Origin: Pseudanabaena sp.
GTDB taxonomy: Bacteria > Cyanobacteriota > Cyanobacteriia > Pseudanabaenales > Pseudanabaenaceae
Direction: 5' to 3'
Assembly (NCBI GenBank): GCA_003249015.1
Contig: QBLS01000010.1
Span: 1 to 64,000, forward strand
Length of the DNA: 64,000 bases
The position numbers and the translations under genes were made by a program. The first letter of the stretch is position 1; every line of letters begins with the position of its first letter. Below the pieces are notes generated by a model that saw nothing but the letters and a program-made list of their open reading frames with translations, was not told where the DNA came from and did not search any database. Positions 28,062 through 36,158 of the stretch are shown here, in pieces.

Positions 28062-28313
28062 TTAGCGGCTCAAGAAAAAATCAGTTAGAGCTTTAACTTC
28101 TGGGGAAAGAATAACCACTGCGGCGGCAGCACTAATTAGTCCAAAAGCGAGATTAACAACTTGTACCGATGACTTTTGGTAAGCATCTATTCTGATATTT
28201 GCCTCTTTGATATCAAAGTCAAGCTTATCGAATTTCCTATCAAACTCTTGAAACCGCTTGTCAATTTCCTCAAAGCTACGTAGAACTTGTTGCTGAAAAT
28301 CTTCTTGTGACAT
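28062..28313 (-). CDS. Small coiled-coil membrane protein, function unknown
   Basis: The 83-residue protein has a charged coiled coil at about 5-50 (heptad pattern in VLRSFEEIDKRFQEFDRKFDKL) and one membrane segment at about 52-72 (VVNLAFGLISAAAAVVIL). The arrangement is common in short bacterial proteins of unknown role that can oligomerise. It lies alone between gltX and the M23 peptidase gene, with hairpins on both sides. The coding call rests on composition and a good ATG start. Confidence 0.65.
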   Translation of the reverse strand: MSQEDFQQQVLRSFEEIDKRFQEFDRKFDKLDFDIKEANIRIDAYQKSSVQVVNLAFGLISAAAAVVILSPEVKALTDFFLSR

Positions 28314-28365
28314 TGCTTTTATGATCTTTGTGCTGCAAATGTAAAGCTATTGACTCGTTATGTTC

Positions 28366-28404
28366 AAACAGTAAAGCGCGCACTTGGTGCGCGCTTTACT
28401 GTTT
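28366..28404. repeat. Family A-type hairpin overlapping the M23 peptidase stop
   Basis: Perfect stem AAACAGTAAAGCGCGCAC, loop TTG. The stop codon of the M23 gene (28403-28405) begins inside the right arm. Confidence 0.85.
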
Positions 28405-29410
28405 ATGCCTTGTTGGAAGGCTTAGAAATCTGGGCGAGATACTTCTGCAAATTGTCCATAGCTAAGATTAGTTGCGGCGTGGGATCGATCGCTACCATGC
28501 CATCTTTTAAGCGTTGCCAAATCTCAAAGTGCAAATGTGCTCCCGTGGACATCCCAGTACTGCCGACAAGCCCGATCACTGTTCCTTGCTTGACTTTTTG
28601 ACCTGACTTAACCAGCACTTCTGATAGGTGAGCATAGCGTGTCTCGTGGGTGTCGCCGTGAGTGATGCTGACCATCAAGCCATAGCCACCTGCCCAGCCA
28701 GCCATTTCGACCGTACCACTAAAGGCTGCAACTACGGGTGTACCCTCTGGGGCGGCAAGGTCAGTACCTTGATGAAAGCGAACCTGTCCTGTAATCGGAT
28801 GGACGCGATCGCCAAATAGAGAACTAATTATCGTCGGTACAATTAGCGGAAATAGCATTTGCTTGTCACCATTGCTAGGCAAGCTCATGGCGGCAATTTC
28901 CTTGGCAGTGAGGCGGCGCACCTGCAAAGATGTCTCTCCTGCGGCAGCGGCATAAAGAACGCTGCTATCATTCTGGTAGCTTTCACCTTGGCGGCTTTGG
29001 ACGGATCTAGAAGCTACTTGAGGATTGCAAGAATTTTGGTCACGTTCCAGTAAGCTGCTGGCGCTGAACTTACAACCATTGGTACGATTTTCTAAGATAA
29101 CTTCAGGGGCTTCAGCTACGGTTGCGCGTTCAGGAGCATTCTCTTTTTGAGCAGGTAATTTTATGGCGGTATCCGCAGACTCAATATTTACCTGAATTGG
29201 CTCACGATCATTGGCGATCGGTAATGTGGGAGGGGGAGCTATTTCAGGTAAGGGGGCAGGTTGAATCGGTGCAGAGTTTTGGATAACTATTACATCTGGG
29301 GAGATTGCTGATTTAGAAGCGGCATAGGCAGAACTAACTAGAAGGTAATTGTTGCTGGTGATGCAAAGCAATGTTGCTAGAGTAATGGTGGAGAATGTGG
29401 ATTTTTGCAT
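28403..29410 (-). CDS. M23-family metallopeptidase (LytM/NlpD-like)
   Basis: A 335-residue secreted or membrane-anchored protein. It has a signal sequence (ITLATLLCITSNNYLLVSSAYA), a Pro-rich linker, and a C-terminal LytM domain from about 205. Zinc ligands of the M23 family are visible: H in RFHQGTDLAAPEG with the following Asp, and HLH in GAHLHFEIW. M23 enzymes cut peptidoglycan cross-bridges or activate amidases at division. It is downstream of birA on the same strand (nine-base gap), so the two may be cotranscribed. A hairpin overlaps its stop codon. Confidence 0.93.
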   Translation of the reverse strand: MQKSTFSTITLATLLCITSNNYLLVSSAYAASKSAISPDVIVIQNSAPIQPAPLPEIAPPPTLPIANDREPIQVNIESADTAIKLPAQKENAPERATVAEAPEVILENRTNGCKFSASSLLERDQNSCNPQVASRSVQSRQGESYQNDSSVLYAAAAGETSLQVRRLTAKEIAAMSLPSNGDKQMLFPLIVPTIISSLFGDRVHPITGQVRFHQGTDLAAPEGTPVVAAFSGTVEMAGWAGGYGLMVSITHGDTHETRYAHLSEVLVKSGQKVKQGTVIGLVGSTGMSTGAHLHFEIWQRLKDGMVAIDPTPQLILAMDNLQKYLAQISKPSNKA

Positions 29411-29419
29411 ATTTTAAGT

Positions 29420-30130
29420 CTACTGATAGCCGACAGAAAAATTTTGAGGCTGATAGATCTCGTCTTGGCATTTGCCACTCCATCTTACTACCAGTTCACA
29501 AGTTGGTCTAATATCGATGATTTGTCCTTGAAGTTCTTGTCCATCGATATTTTTACGGATATGGCGATCGCTAAGCATCTGCAAATATTCTGACAAAATT
29601 TTGTCAAGCCCTTCCTGCTCATAAAGTTGCTGTCCCATTCGCAGTCCCCCAATTACTACGTCAATTAGTTCGTCCATACTTGATAGGGTTGTGGGCAATT
29701 CTCCTAAAGCGATCGCGCCTTCAGGTACTTCATTTGTCCAGTTAATGCCGATCCCCACTACTGCATAATTAATTCGCCCAGACTCAATTCGCGTCTCGGT
29801 GAGAATTCCGCCTAGTTTGCGTCGATCAATTAGTAGATCATTGAGCCATTTGAGTTTCACATTGGCTCCCGTTTGATTCAACGCCTTGGCGATGCCCCAA
29901 GCTGACCACAGCGTAATTTGATTAGCTCTGCTTGCCTCTAAATTAGGTTGCAAAATTATTGACATAAACAATCCGCCCAAGGGCGATCGCCAAATATTGC
30001 CGCGTTGTCCTCGCCCTTTAGTTTGACGTTTAGCAACGATAATTGTATTCTCTGAGCCTTTTCCCTGATCAATTAGCCGCCATGCTTCACTATTAGTGGA
30101 GTCGATTTCTTCGTACCTGATTATTTCCAT
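29420..30130 (-). CDS. birA: Biotin-[acetyl-CoA carboxylase] ligase
   Basis: Attaches biotin to the carboxyl carrier protein of acetyl-CoA carboxylase. The 236-residue protein is the catalytic domain only, without the DNA-binding domain of E. coli BirA, so it is not expected to regulate transcription. Seen: YEEIDSTNSEAWRLI, the biotinyl-AMP loop KGRGQRGNIWRSPLGGLFMSI (GRGQRG is diagnostic), and KLKWLNDLLIDRRKLGGILTE. The gene starts at ATG 30130 and diverges from tadA. Confidence 0.95.
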   Translation of the reverse strand: MEIIRYEEIDSTNSEAWRLIDQGKGSENTIIVAKRQTKGRGQRGNIWRSPLGGLFMSIILQPNLEASRANQITLWSAWGIAKALNQTGANVKLKWLNDLLIDRRKLGGILTETRIESGRINYAVVGIGINWTNEVPEGAIALGELPTTLSSMDELIDVVIGGLRMGQQLYEQEGLDKILSEYLQMLSDRHIRKNIDGQELQGQIIDIRPTCELVVRWSGKCQDEIYQPQNFSVGYQ

Positions 30131-30145
30131 AAAAATTCTTATTTC

Positions 30146-30178
30146 ATCGAATCGTGCCGCTTAGCGGCGTGATTCGAT
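30146..30178. repeat. Family A-type hairpin between birA and tadA
   Basis: ATCGAATC(G)TGCCGC, tip TTA, GCGGC(G)TGATTCGAT. The tadA frame is open through it, but tadA probably starts after it. Confidence 0.8.
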
Positions 30179-30207
30179 ACTTTGGTTTTACTTTAGCGCA
30201 AGCGCCA

Positions 30208-30684
30208 ATGAAAGACTTAGCCATATATCAAACTTGGATGGATCGGGCGATCGCTTTAGCAAAATTAGCTGGCGCGGCAGGAGAAATCCCTGTGGGTGCG
30301 GTAATTGTTAACGCTCAAGGTGATGCGATCGGGCTAGGTGCAAATTATAAAGAACGATCCCAAGATCCCACAGCCCATGCCGAAGTTATCGCCATTAGGG
30401 AAGCCACTAAAAACTTGCATGATTGGCATCTGACGGGCTGTACACTCTATGTAACTCTGGAGCCTTGTCCAATGTGTGCAGGAGCAATTTTGCAATCAAG
30501 GCTTAGCACCTTAGTCTATGGCGCTGATGATCCTAAAACTGGTGCAATCCGCACTGTAACTAATCTTCCCGACAGCCCCGTATCCTTTCATCGACTGGAG
30601 GTAATCGCAGGGATCAGAGAAAGGCAATGCCAAGAACTGCTGCGATCGTGGTTTGAGAAGTTACGAATAAGTTATATCAAATAA
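30208..30684 (+). CDS. tadA: tRNA-specific adenosine deaminase TadA
   Basis: TadA converts A34 of tRNA-Arg(ACG) to inosine; the substrate tRNA gene is in this window at 10819. From ATG 30208 the protein has 158 residues; a further upstream start (30154) would run into a hairpin repeat. Zinc and catalytic motifs are intact: HAEVIAIREA and PCPMCAGAILQ. Hydrophobic and Arg/Lys-rich tRNA-binding ends are as in the family. A family C repeat element begins at its stop codon. Confidence 0.96.
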   Translation: MKDLAIYQTWMDRAIALAKLAGAAGEIPVGAVIVNAQGDAIGLGANYKERSQDPTAHAEVIAIREATKNLHDWHLTGCTLYVTLEPCPMCAGAILQSRLSTLVYGADDPKTGAIRTVTNLPDSPVSFHRLEVIAGIRERQCQELLRSWFEKLRISYIK

Positions 30685-30776
30685 AGAAATGGCGTAGCCA
30701 TTTCTTTGTTTAAAACCCTTACTGGGTTTGGTTTTTAACCCACAAAAGTGTAGTCACTCTTTTGTGGATTGGTATT
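30683..30776. repeat. Family C element, inverted relative to the 10.4-kb copy
   Basis: AAAGAAATGGCGTAGCCATTTCTTT, then AAAACCCTTACTGGGTTTGG, then CCACAAAAGTGTAGTCACTCTTTTGTGG: the same three modules as at 10434-10525 but in reverse order and strand. This shows that the three hairpins form one composite unit. Confidence 0.85.
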
Positions 30777-30835
30777 AGTGTTGTGCGGCGTAGCCGCGCA
30801 ACATAGACCAAGAGCGATCCCTTGCCAACTTCTAA

Positions 30836-31945
30836 ATGTCTATGACTTCTAAAAAATCCCACAACTATCAACAGTTGCAACCACTTTTTTTAGAGCGGGA
30901 GTTACAGCAATATAAGCAAATCCTGTTTACTAATGTTGCCCTCCTAGCCGCTTTGCTGGCAGTGGGAACATTGGGCTACCACGTCATCGAAAATTGGAGC
31001 TGGTTTGATGCGCTTTACATGACCGTGATCACCCTTGCCACAATTGGCTATGGAGAAACGAATCCTTTGCACCTTGAGGGGCGTATATTTACGATTACCC
31101 TGATCATCATGGGTGTCGCTAGTATTAGTTACATCGTGACCCAGTTTACGACTGCGATCGCCAATGGGCATATTTACAACATCTTTCAGGCGAGACGGCA
31201 ACGAAAAATGATGAAGTCTCTAGATCAGCATTATATAGTCTGCGGATTTGGGCGCACAGGACGGCAAGTTACTGCCGAGTTTGCTGCCGAGGGCAATATT
31301 GACTTTGTAGTTATTGACAGTGATTCTGAGATGATCACTCAGGCTGAACAGTCTGGATATCTCGCCGTGCAGGGTGATGCAGCGCTTGATCAAACCTTAC
31401 TTTTTGCAGGAATTGAACGCGCTCTGTGCATCGTTGCGGCGTTGCCTTCTGATGCCGAGAACCTCTACACGGTTTTATCTGCCAAAACGCTGAACCCGCA
31501 GATCAGGGCGATCGCAAGAGCAAGCACTGAAGAATCAATGCAAAAACTACGGCGCGGCGGTGCTGATGAAGTGATTTCCCCTTATATCACGGGTGGTAAA
31601 CGCATGGCGGCAGTTGCCTTGCGCCCACAGGTAATGGATTTTGTCGATGGCATCATCGCTGGTGACAATCGTTCGTTTTATATTGAGGAATACCGCATTA
31701 ATGACCCTACCTATGTGGGCATATCGCTTAAAAAAGCCAGCCTGCGATCGCAAACTGGCGTATTAGTATTAGCAATTCGGCGGGCTGATGGACACTTAAT
31801 TGCGGGTCCCGACGGAGATACGGAAATTCTGCAAGATGACGTGCTGATCTCGATGGGAACACCTGAGCAACTAAGAGCTTTAAACCAGATTCTCAGCCCA
31901 CTTTCTGCGAAAACTAAGGTTTTGCGCTTGCCACGAAATAAATAA
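30836..31945 (+). CDS. Two-TM potassium channel with RCK domain
   Basis: A 369-residue protein with two membrane helices (about 28-50 and 78-105) around a pore loop whose filter reads TLATIGYGETNP, a variant of TVGYGD. A cytosolic RCK module follows: TrkA-N at about 122-240 (HYIVCGFGRTGRQV) and TrkA-C at about 275-355. The family includes MthK, a Ca2+- or nucleotide-gated K+ channel with this exact layout. It is monocistronic, and its 3' side is crowded with repeats and a bidirectional terminator. Confidence 0.92.
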   Translation: MSMTSKKSHNYQQLQPLFLERELQQYKQILFTNVALLAALLAVGTLGYHVIENWSWFDALYMTVITLATIGYGETNPLHLEGRIFTITLIIMGVASISYIVTQFTTAIANGHIYNIFQARRQRKMMKSLDQHYIVCGFGRTGRQVTAEFAAEGNIDFVVIDSDSEMITQAEQSGYLAVQGDAALDQTLLFAGIERALCIVAALPSDAENLYTVLSAKTLNPQIRAIARASTEESMQKLRRGGADEVISPYITGGKRMAAVALRPQVMDFVDGIIAGDNRSFYIEEYRINDPTYVGISLKKASLRSQTGVLVLAIRRADGHLIAGPDGDTEILQDDVLISMGTPEQLRALNQILSPLSAKTKVLRLPRNK

Positions 31946-31981
31946 CCAAAAAAGCGTGGCGATCGCAGCGATTTTCACTAT

Positions 31982-32205
31982 ATCTGTTTCAAATAAGAGT
32001 TAGGGCTTCGACGCTTCGACAAGCTCAGTGCATCGCTTCGCTCAGCCAGCACTATATAGCCATAGGCACTTGTATCAGGACAAATCAAAACCCAAATAGT
32101 GTGAGGCGGTGCGAAGCACTGCCTCACACTATTTGGGTTTTATGTCCAGCTATACGTTGGCTGAGCGAAGTCGAAGCCTCTTCTAAATATTTAAAATTGC
32201 TTTGC
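31982..32205. repeat. Family B element (copy 2) with a second hairpin inserted in its loop
   Basis: The outer parts match copy 1 (5840-6000) in reverse orientation: TTTCAAATAAGAGTTA...GGCTTCGACGCTTCGAC on the left, and ACGTTGGCTGAGCGAAGTCG...CTTCTAAATATTTAAAATTGC on the right. Between the two GCTCAGCCA-type inner arms lie about 90 extra bases with CAAATCAAAACCC...GGGTTTTATG flanking the perfect hairpin AGTGTGAGGC/GCCTCACACT with a GTGCGAAGCAC tip. This is one repeat nested inside another. Confidence 0.82.
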
Positions 32206-32214
32206 TATAAAACT

Positions 32215-32254
32215 AAAAAAGACTAAAAGCTTTGCAAAGCTTTTAGTCTTTTTT
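32215..32254. terminator. Bidirectional terminator between the K+ channel and petA
   Basis: AAAAAAGACTAAAAGCTTTG is followed by its exact reverse complement, a fully palindromic 40-base hairpin with A/T tracts on both ends. It lies between convergent genes. Confidence 0.85.
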
Positions 32255-32263
32255 GGAAAATCA

Positions 32264-32312
32264 AATCCAGTAAGGGCTTCTAAACAAAGAAATGGCTACG
32301 CCATTTCTTTGT
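32264..32312. repeat. Partial family C element
   Basis: AAATCCAGTAAGGGCTTCTAAAC followed by CAAAGAAATGGCTACGCCATTTCTTTG. The CACAAAAGTGTAG module is missing. It ends just after petA. Confidence 0.75.
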
Positions 32313-32318
32313 TTGGGA

Positions 32319-33302
32319 TTAGAAATTCATTTCTGCGGCTTGAACTTTTTCGACTTGCTTCTTCTTCAATACCAACAAGATTTGGGTAACAATTACAGAA
32401 GCAAAGAATGCCAACAACCACTGAATACGGCGAGGATCTTGCAACACAATTTCACCATCATGTTGTCCAAATCCACCTACGTTAGGATTGGTTGTCAAGG
32501 CAGAACCAACCGTTACTTCACTACCAGGCTCGACAACCAAGGTTGCACCAGCAGGCACTGACTCGGTGGCGATACTGCCATCAGTAGTTTGCACAGAGAT
32601 CTGATAACCACCATAGATACCTTCATCTTCATTAGGCTCGATGGGGCTAATTTGAGTAACTAAGCCAGCAACTGAAGAGGTGTATTCATTATTATTGCTC
32701 TTTTCACCAGTTGGATATACTTGTCCGCGCCCACGGTTGCCGCCAGCATGGACAGCATACTTAAGAAAGTGGACGTTTTTGTCCTTAGCAGGATCGGGAG
32801 AGAGGACGGGGAAAGTAATTTCAGGATACTCATCTCCAGAGATTGGACCCACCAAAACAATATTTTCTTGGGTATCACTGTAGGGTTGGTAGTAAATATC
32901 CTTAGTCTTTTCTTTCATCTCTTCGGATAAGCGATCTTCAGGAGCTATTTTGAAGCCTTCGGGTAGCACCAGTACCGCGCCGACATTCAAGCCTGCCTTG
33001 CTACCGTCAGCAGTAACTTGCTGTAAGTTATGGTCGTAGGGCAGCTTAACCACTGCTTCAAATACTGAATCAGGAAGAACGGCTTGAGGTAACTCTAGTT
33101 CAATCCCCTTTTGAGCAAGGTGGCAGTTGGCACAAACGATCTTGCCAGTGGCTTCGCGAGGAGTCTTATAAGCTTCCTGAGCGTAGTAGGGATAGGCTTG
33201 AGCTGATTGAACATTCAATCCAAATAGTAATGTCAAGCTTGTAAGGATGGATAGACTAAACCCTAGGAGCAAGCGACTGACTGGTAAAAAAGCTTTTTTC
33301 AT
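32319..33302 (-). CDS. petA: Cytochrome f (apocytochrome)
   Basis: Cytochrome f accepts electrons from the Rieske protein in the cytochrome b6f complex and passes them to plastocyanin or cytochrome c6. From ATG 33302 the precursor has 327 residues; a TTG four codons earlier is possible. The signal peptide ends at SAQA|YPYYAQEAY, so Tyr1 is the N-terminal haem ligand. The CANCH haem-c motif follows in KIVCANCHLAQKG. A C-terminal membrane anchor (WLLAFFASVIVTQILLVL) is present. petC lies 73 bases upstream on the same strand; the petC-petA operon order is the usual cyanobacterial one, here with a hairpin in the spacer. Confidence 0.98.
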   Translation of the reverse strand: MKKAFLPVSRLLLGFSLSILTSLTLLFGLNVQSAQAYPYYAQEAYKTPREATGKIVCANCHLAQKGIELELPQAVLPDSVFEAVVKLPYDHNLQQVTADGSKAGLNVGAVLVLPEGFKIAPEDRLSEEMKEKTKDIYYQPYSDTQENIVLVGPISGDEYPEITFPVLSPDPAKDKNVHFLKYAVHAGGNRGRGQVYPTGEKSNNNEYTSSVAGLVTQISPIEPNEDEGIYGGYQISVQTTDGSIATESVPAGATLVVEPGSEVTVGSALTTNPNVGGFGQHDGEIVLQDPRRIQWLLAFFASVIVTQILLVLKKKQVEKVQAAEMNF

Positions 33303-33332
33303 GTATAAGTTCAAATGTAAATTGCATTGTAG

Positions 33333-33367
33333 ATTTTGATGGCACGGCTATGCCACGCCATCAAAAG
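33333..33367. repeat. Hairpin in the petC-petA spacer
   Basis: ATTTTGATGGC, centre ACGGCTATGCCAC, GCCATCAAAA; family A-like stem placed between the two cytochrome b6f genes and so present in their shared mRNA. Confidence 0.75.
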
Positions 33368-33375
33368 AAAATTTA

Positions 33376-33915
33376 TTAAGACCACCAAGGAGCGTCGTTG
33401 GTGCGGAAATCAGTTTCTGTCCATGTGCTGAACTGCACAATGTCATCGTCAACCGTGGCATGGGCAAGGGCTAAAGACAATGGTGCGGGTCCACGAACTA
33501 CTTTGCCTTCATTGTTGTATTGCGAACCGTGGCAAGGACAAATAAATTTATTTTCAGCAGCATTCCAAGGTACAACACAACCAAGGTGAGTACATACGGC
33601 ATTTAATCCATAGGATTCAATTTCTTTGGTGTCCGTCACCACGATGTATGTGGGGTCACCCTTTAACCCTTGAGCAAGTTCGCGATCGCCTGCTTGATGG
33701 TTTGCCAAAAATGCCGAAGCGATAATGTCTTTACCAAGGGCATCTTTAGCTGCTACACCACCGCCAGCACCACCTTTAGAAGGTGGGACAAAATAGGCAG
33801 CTACAGGGTAGAGAGCAGCAAGAGATGTTACGGCAGCAGAACCCCCTAAAATTAGGTTCATAAATTGGCGACGACCCATGCTAGGGACATCGGCGGGTAC
33901 AGAAGCTTGACTCAT
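33376..33915 (-). CDS. petC: Cytochrome b6f Rieske iron-sulfur protein
   Basis: The Rieske protein oxidises plastoquinol and reduces cytochrome f. The 179-residue protein has a twin-arginine-like N-terminus ([20 protein letters not shown]) that also acts as the membrane anchor. The 2Fe-2S motifs are [11 protein letters not shown] and CPCHGS(QYN). The glycine-rich hinge GGAGGGVAA follows the anchor. First gene of petC-petA. Confidence 0.98.
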   Translation of the reverse strand: MSQASVPADVPSMGRRQFMNLILGGSAAVTSLAALYPVAAYFVPPSKGGAGGGVAAKDALGKDIIASAFLANHQAGDRELAQGLKGDPTYIVVTDTKEIESYGLNAVCTHLGCVVPWNAAENKFICPCHGSQYNNEGKVVRGPAPLSLALAHATVDDDIVQFSTWTETDFRTNDAPWWS

Positions 33916-34308
33916 AGGATTTGACTAAGAACTTTATCTAAGAAATATTTCATTTTGTGACTATTGTCACTTGTACCAGTCCTACAGCCCGTTGAGGCTT
34001 GGTGTATTACAAAAAAATTTTAAAAAGTTGGCTAAACTAGCCTTTTAAAAAGTTTCTTGAGTTTTAGGAAAGCGCAAAGCTCTGTAAAACTGGCGACAGC
34101 TATATATATTGCTGCTTACCATGATATCGACAATCTCTGAACTTCTAGCGAGTTGAATTGCTACGAAATGTTAAGAACCCCATTTGAAAAAATATATTTA
34201 TACCAAGTCACAAAAGTGTGAGTACACTTTTGTGACTTAACTTGTCTAGCTACAGTTATATTTAGGCTAGGTTCGCGTGGAAGTTTTTGAGACTAGTTTT
34301 TTGACTGT
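33916..34308. other. Intergenic region between petC and the kinase gene, with hairpin
   Basis: About 390 bases that must hold the divergent promoters of petC and the kinase. The only structure seen is the hairpin AAGTCACAAAAGTGTGAGTACACTTTTGTGACTT at 34205-34238, related to the first module of family C. No small gene is visible. Confidence 0.6.
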
Positions 34309-36057
34309 ATGAATGATAAATCATCTTCCAACTTCTCTAAATATAGAATCTTGGGCTTAGTTGGCAGAGGGCAATTTGGCAAAGTTTTATGTGCTCGAAT
34401 GCGCGATACGGGAAAATTGGTAGCGCTTAAAGAACTTGAAAACAATCGCTTTCCCACCAGTAAGCTCCTTAGAGAGCTACGATTTCTATTGTCTTTGCAG
34501 CATCACAACATTGTTGCTTGCACGGCTCTCGTTCATAACCAAAAATATCGCTACCTAGTGATGGAGTATTGCGAGGGGGGAACTCTGCGCGATCTGATGA
34601 ACCATAGCGAGTCTTTGACGGTAAAACAGTGTTTTGCACTGGTTAACGACATTTTACTTGGGCTAGAACATGCCCATGACTCCAGTATTATTCATTGTGA
34701 TATCAAGCCCGAAAATGTTTTATTAAAGGTTACATCTGAGGGATGGCAAGCCAAAATTTCTGATTTCGGGATTGCTCGGTTAAGCCAAGAAATTGACTCA
34801 GACAGCAATAACACAGGCTCCCCTGGATACATGGCTCCTGAAAGATTTTACGGACAATTTTCCGTCGGGTCTGACCTTTACGCAGTTGGCATTATTTTGT
34901 ATGAGCTGTTGGTGGGTAAGCGTCCTTTTTCGGGAATGCCCACAGAACTAATGAATGCCCATCTCAATTATCGAGTCGTTATCCCTAACTTTTTGCCGCG
35001 ATCGCTAGCCGCGATCATCACCCGCTCTCTCGAAAAGTTACCTAAACGTCGCTACAGCTCGGCAAGTGAGATGCGAAGAGAGCTAGTTGAGGCTTTTCAG
35101 TCAGATGACTTTAGCAAGATTCAAACGGGAAAAGATGAGGAAAAACATTGCACATTTTTTCTCGCTCAAAAATCTGAACAATTTGCCCAGAAAAATTTGT
35201 CAGATAAAATTATTGCGATTATCGGCACTGAAAAATCCCGTTTTTATAGTACCTCTAGCTCTACCTTGTATTGGCATAGCCTCACCCTTGACCAAGAAGA
35301 GCAGATTGTAAAGTCTGAACATGAAATTAGAGCGATCGCTTTTGCTCGTAAAAACTTGTTTGTGTTGACCAAGCATTCGATCTATCAATTTATACAGGGC
35401 AAGCCTAAGTTTTTATACCAAGCACCTCCAGATAAGGCTTTTGACTGGGCTGTTTCTCCTCAAGGGGATTGGTTGGCAATATCCACAGGTAAGCAATTGG
35501 AAATTCGCAATCTGATCCATGGGCGAGCCATGCGGCTGGAGTTCTCCTCAAGGGCTTTAAGCTGCATCATTGCTTTTGATCGGCATCACCTATTGGCGAT
35601 CGCCAATAAACCTGAAACAAGAGAAAGTCGTGTGGTGGTTATCTCGCGACGATGCAATATTATGCAACGGCTATCTCTGCCGATTCAGGTTGCTTCGGGT
35701 ATTGCTACCTTTACGGGCGATCGCGTTTTACTTCTAGAAGCAGATAACCGCCACAATATCTACCTACTCGACATCAAGCCCTACCGACTCTCCCGCCTTC
35801 CTTTGCCCTATGAAGTTTCGATGATGACAGCAACCCCTTGGGGATATGCCTTGACTGGCAGTTACAACGAATATCAAACTATTTTGATGCTATTGGATTT
35901 GCGGGGCAATGGCATTGGTAATTTGATCATTGATGGAGAAGTAACAGCGATCGCGCCAATTGACATTAATTTATTAGCGATCGCTACCGTTGAAGTTGCG
36001 GGTTACAAGATGTATGCGATCGATCTTAAAAAGTTAGATATTGATCTAGTCTTTTAA
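34309..36057 (+). CDS. Serine/threonine protein kinase with C-terminal propeller-like region
   Basis: A 582-residue soluble Hanks-type kinase. The kinase domain spans about 10-270: Gly-loop LVGRGQFGKVLCA, catalytic lysine in VALKELENN, IIHCDIKPENVLLK catalytic loop, ISDFGIARL with the DFG, then APE as APERFYG. Residues about 300-582 contain repeated strand motifs (YWHSLTLDQEE, WAVSPQGDWLAIS, ILMLLDLRGNG) consistent with a beta-propeller sensor. No membrane segment is apparent. It is convergent with rne, and a terminator lies between them. Targets are unknown. Confidence 0.9.
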   Translation: MNDKSSSNFSKYRILGLVGRGQFGKVLCARMRDTGKLVALKELENNRFPTSKLLRELRFLLSLQHHNIVACTALVHNQKYRYLVMEYCEGGTLRDLMNHSESLTVKQCFALVNDILLGLEHAHDSSIIHCDIKPENVLLKVTSEGWQAKISDFGIARLSQEIDSDSNNTGSPGYMAPERFYGQFSVGSDLYAVGIILYELLVGKRPFSGMPTELMNAHLNYRVVIPNFLPRSLAAIITRSLEKLPKRRYSSASEMRRELVEAFQSDDFSKIQTGKDEEKHCTFFLAQKSEQFAQKNLSDKIIAIIGTEKSRFYSTSSSTLYWHSLTLDQEEQIVKSEHEIRAIAFARKNLFVLTKHSIYQFIQGKPKFLYQAPPDKAFDWAVSPQGDWLAISTGKQLEIRNLIHGRAMRLEFSSRALSCIIAFDRHHLLAIANKPETRESRVVVISRRCNIMQRLSLPIQVASGIATFTGDRVLLLEADNRHNIYLLDIKPYRLSRLPLPYEVSMMTATPWGYALTGSYNEYQTILMLLDLRGNGIGNLIIDGEVTAIAPIDINLLAIATVEVAGYKMYAIDLKKLDIDLVF

Positions 36058-36125
36058 AAAGTTGCGGCACACCGCGCCGCAACTCGTTTCTAACAAGTCT
36101 GGTAAAAAATCCATAGCAAAAGAAC

Positions 36126-36153
36126 AAAAAAGCAGCGCCTTGCGCTGCTTTTT
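36126..36153. terminator. Terminator between the kinase gene and rne
   Basis: AAAAAAGCAGCGC, loop CTT, GCGCTGCTTTTTT; A/T tracts on both sides make it bidirectional. It lies six bases after the rne stop. A smaller GTTGCGGC/GCCGCAAC stem is at 36061-36082. Confidence 0.9.
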
Positions 36154-36158
36154 TATTC

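Noticed and set aside
32215..32254. Counting this perfect palindrome as another family A repeat.
   Set aside because: It lacks the head and the usual tip, and its A/T tracts and position between convergent genes fit a bidirectional terminator better.
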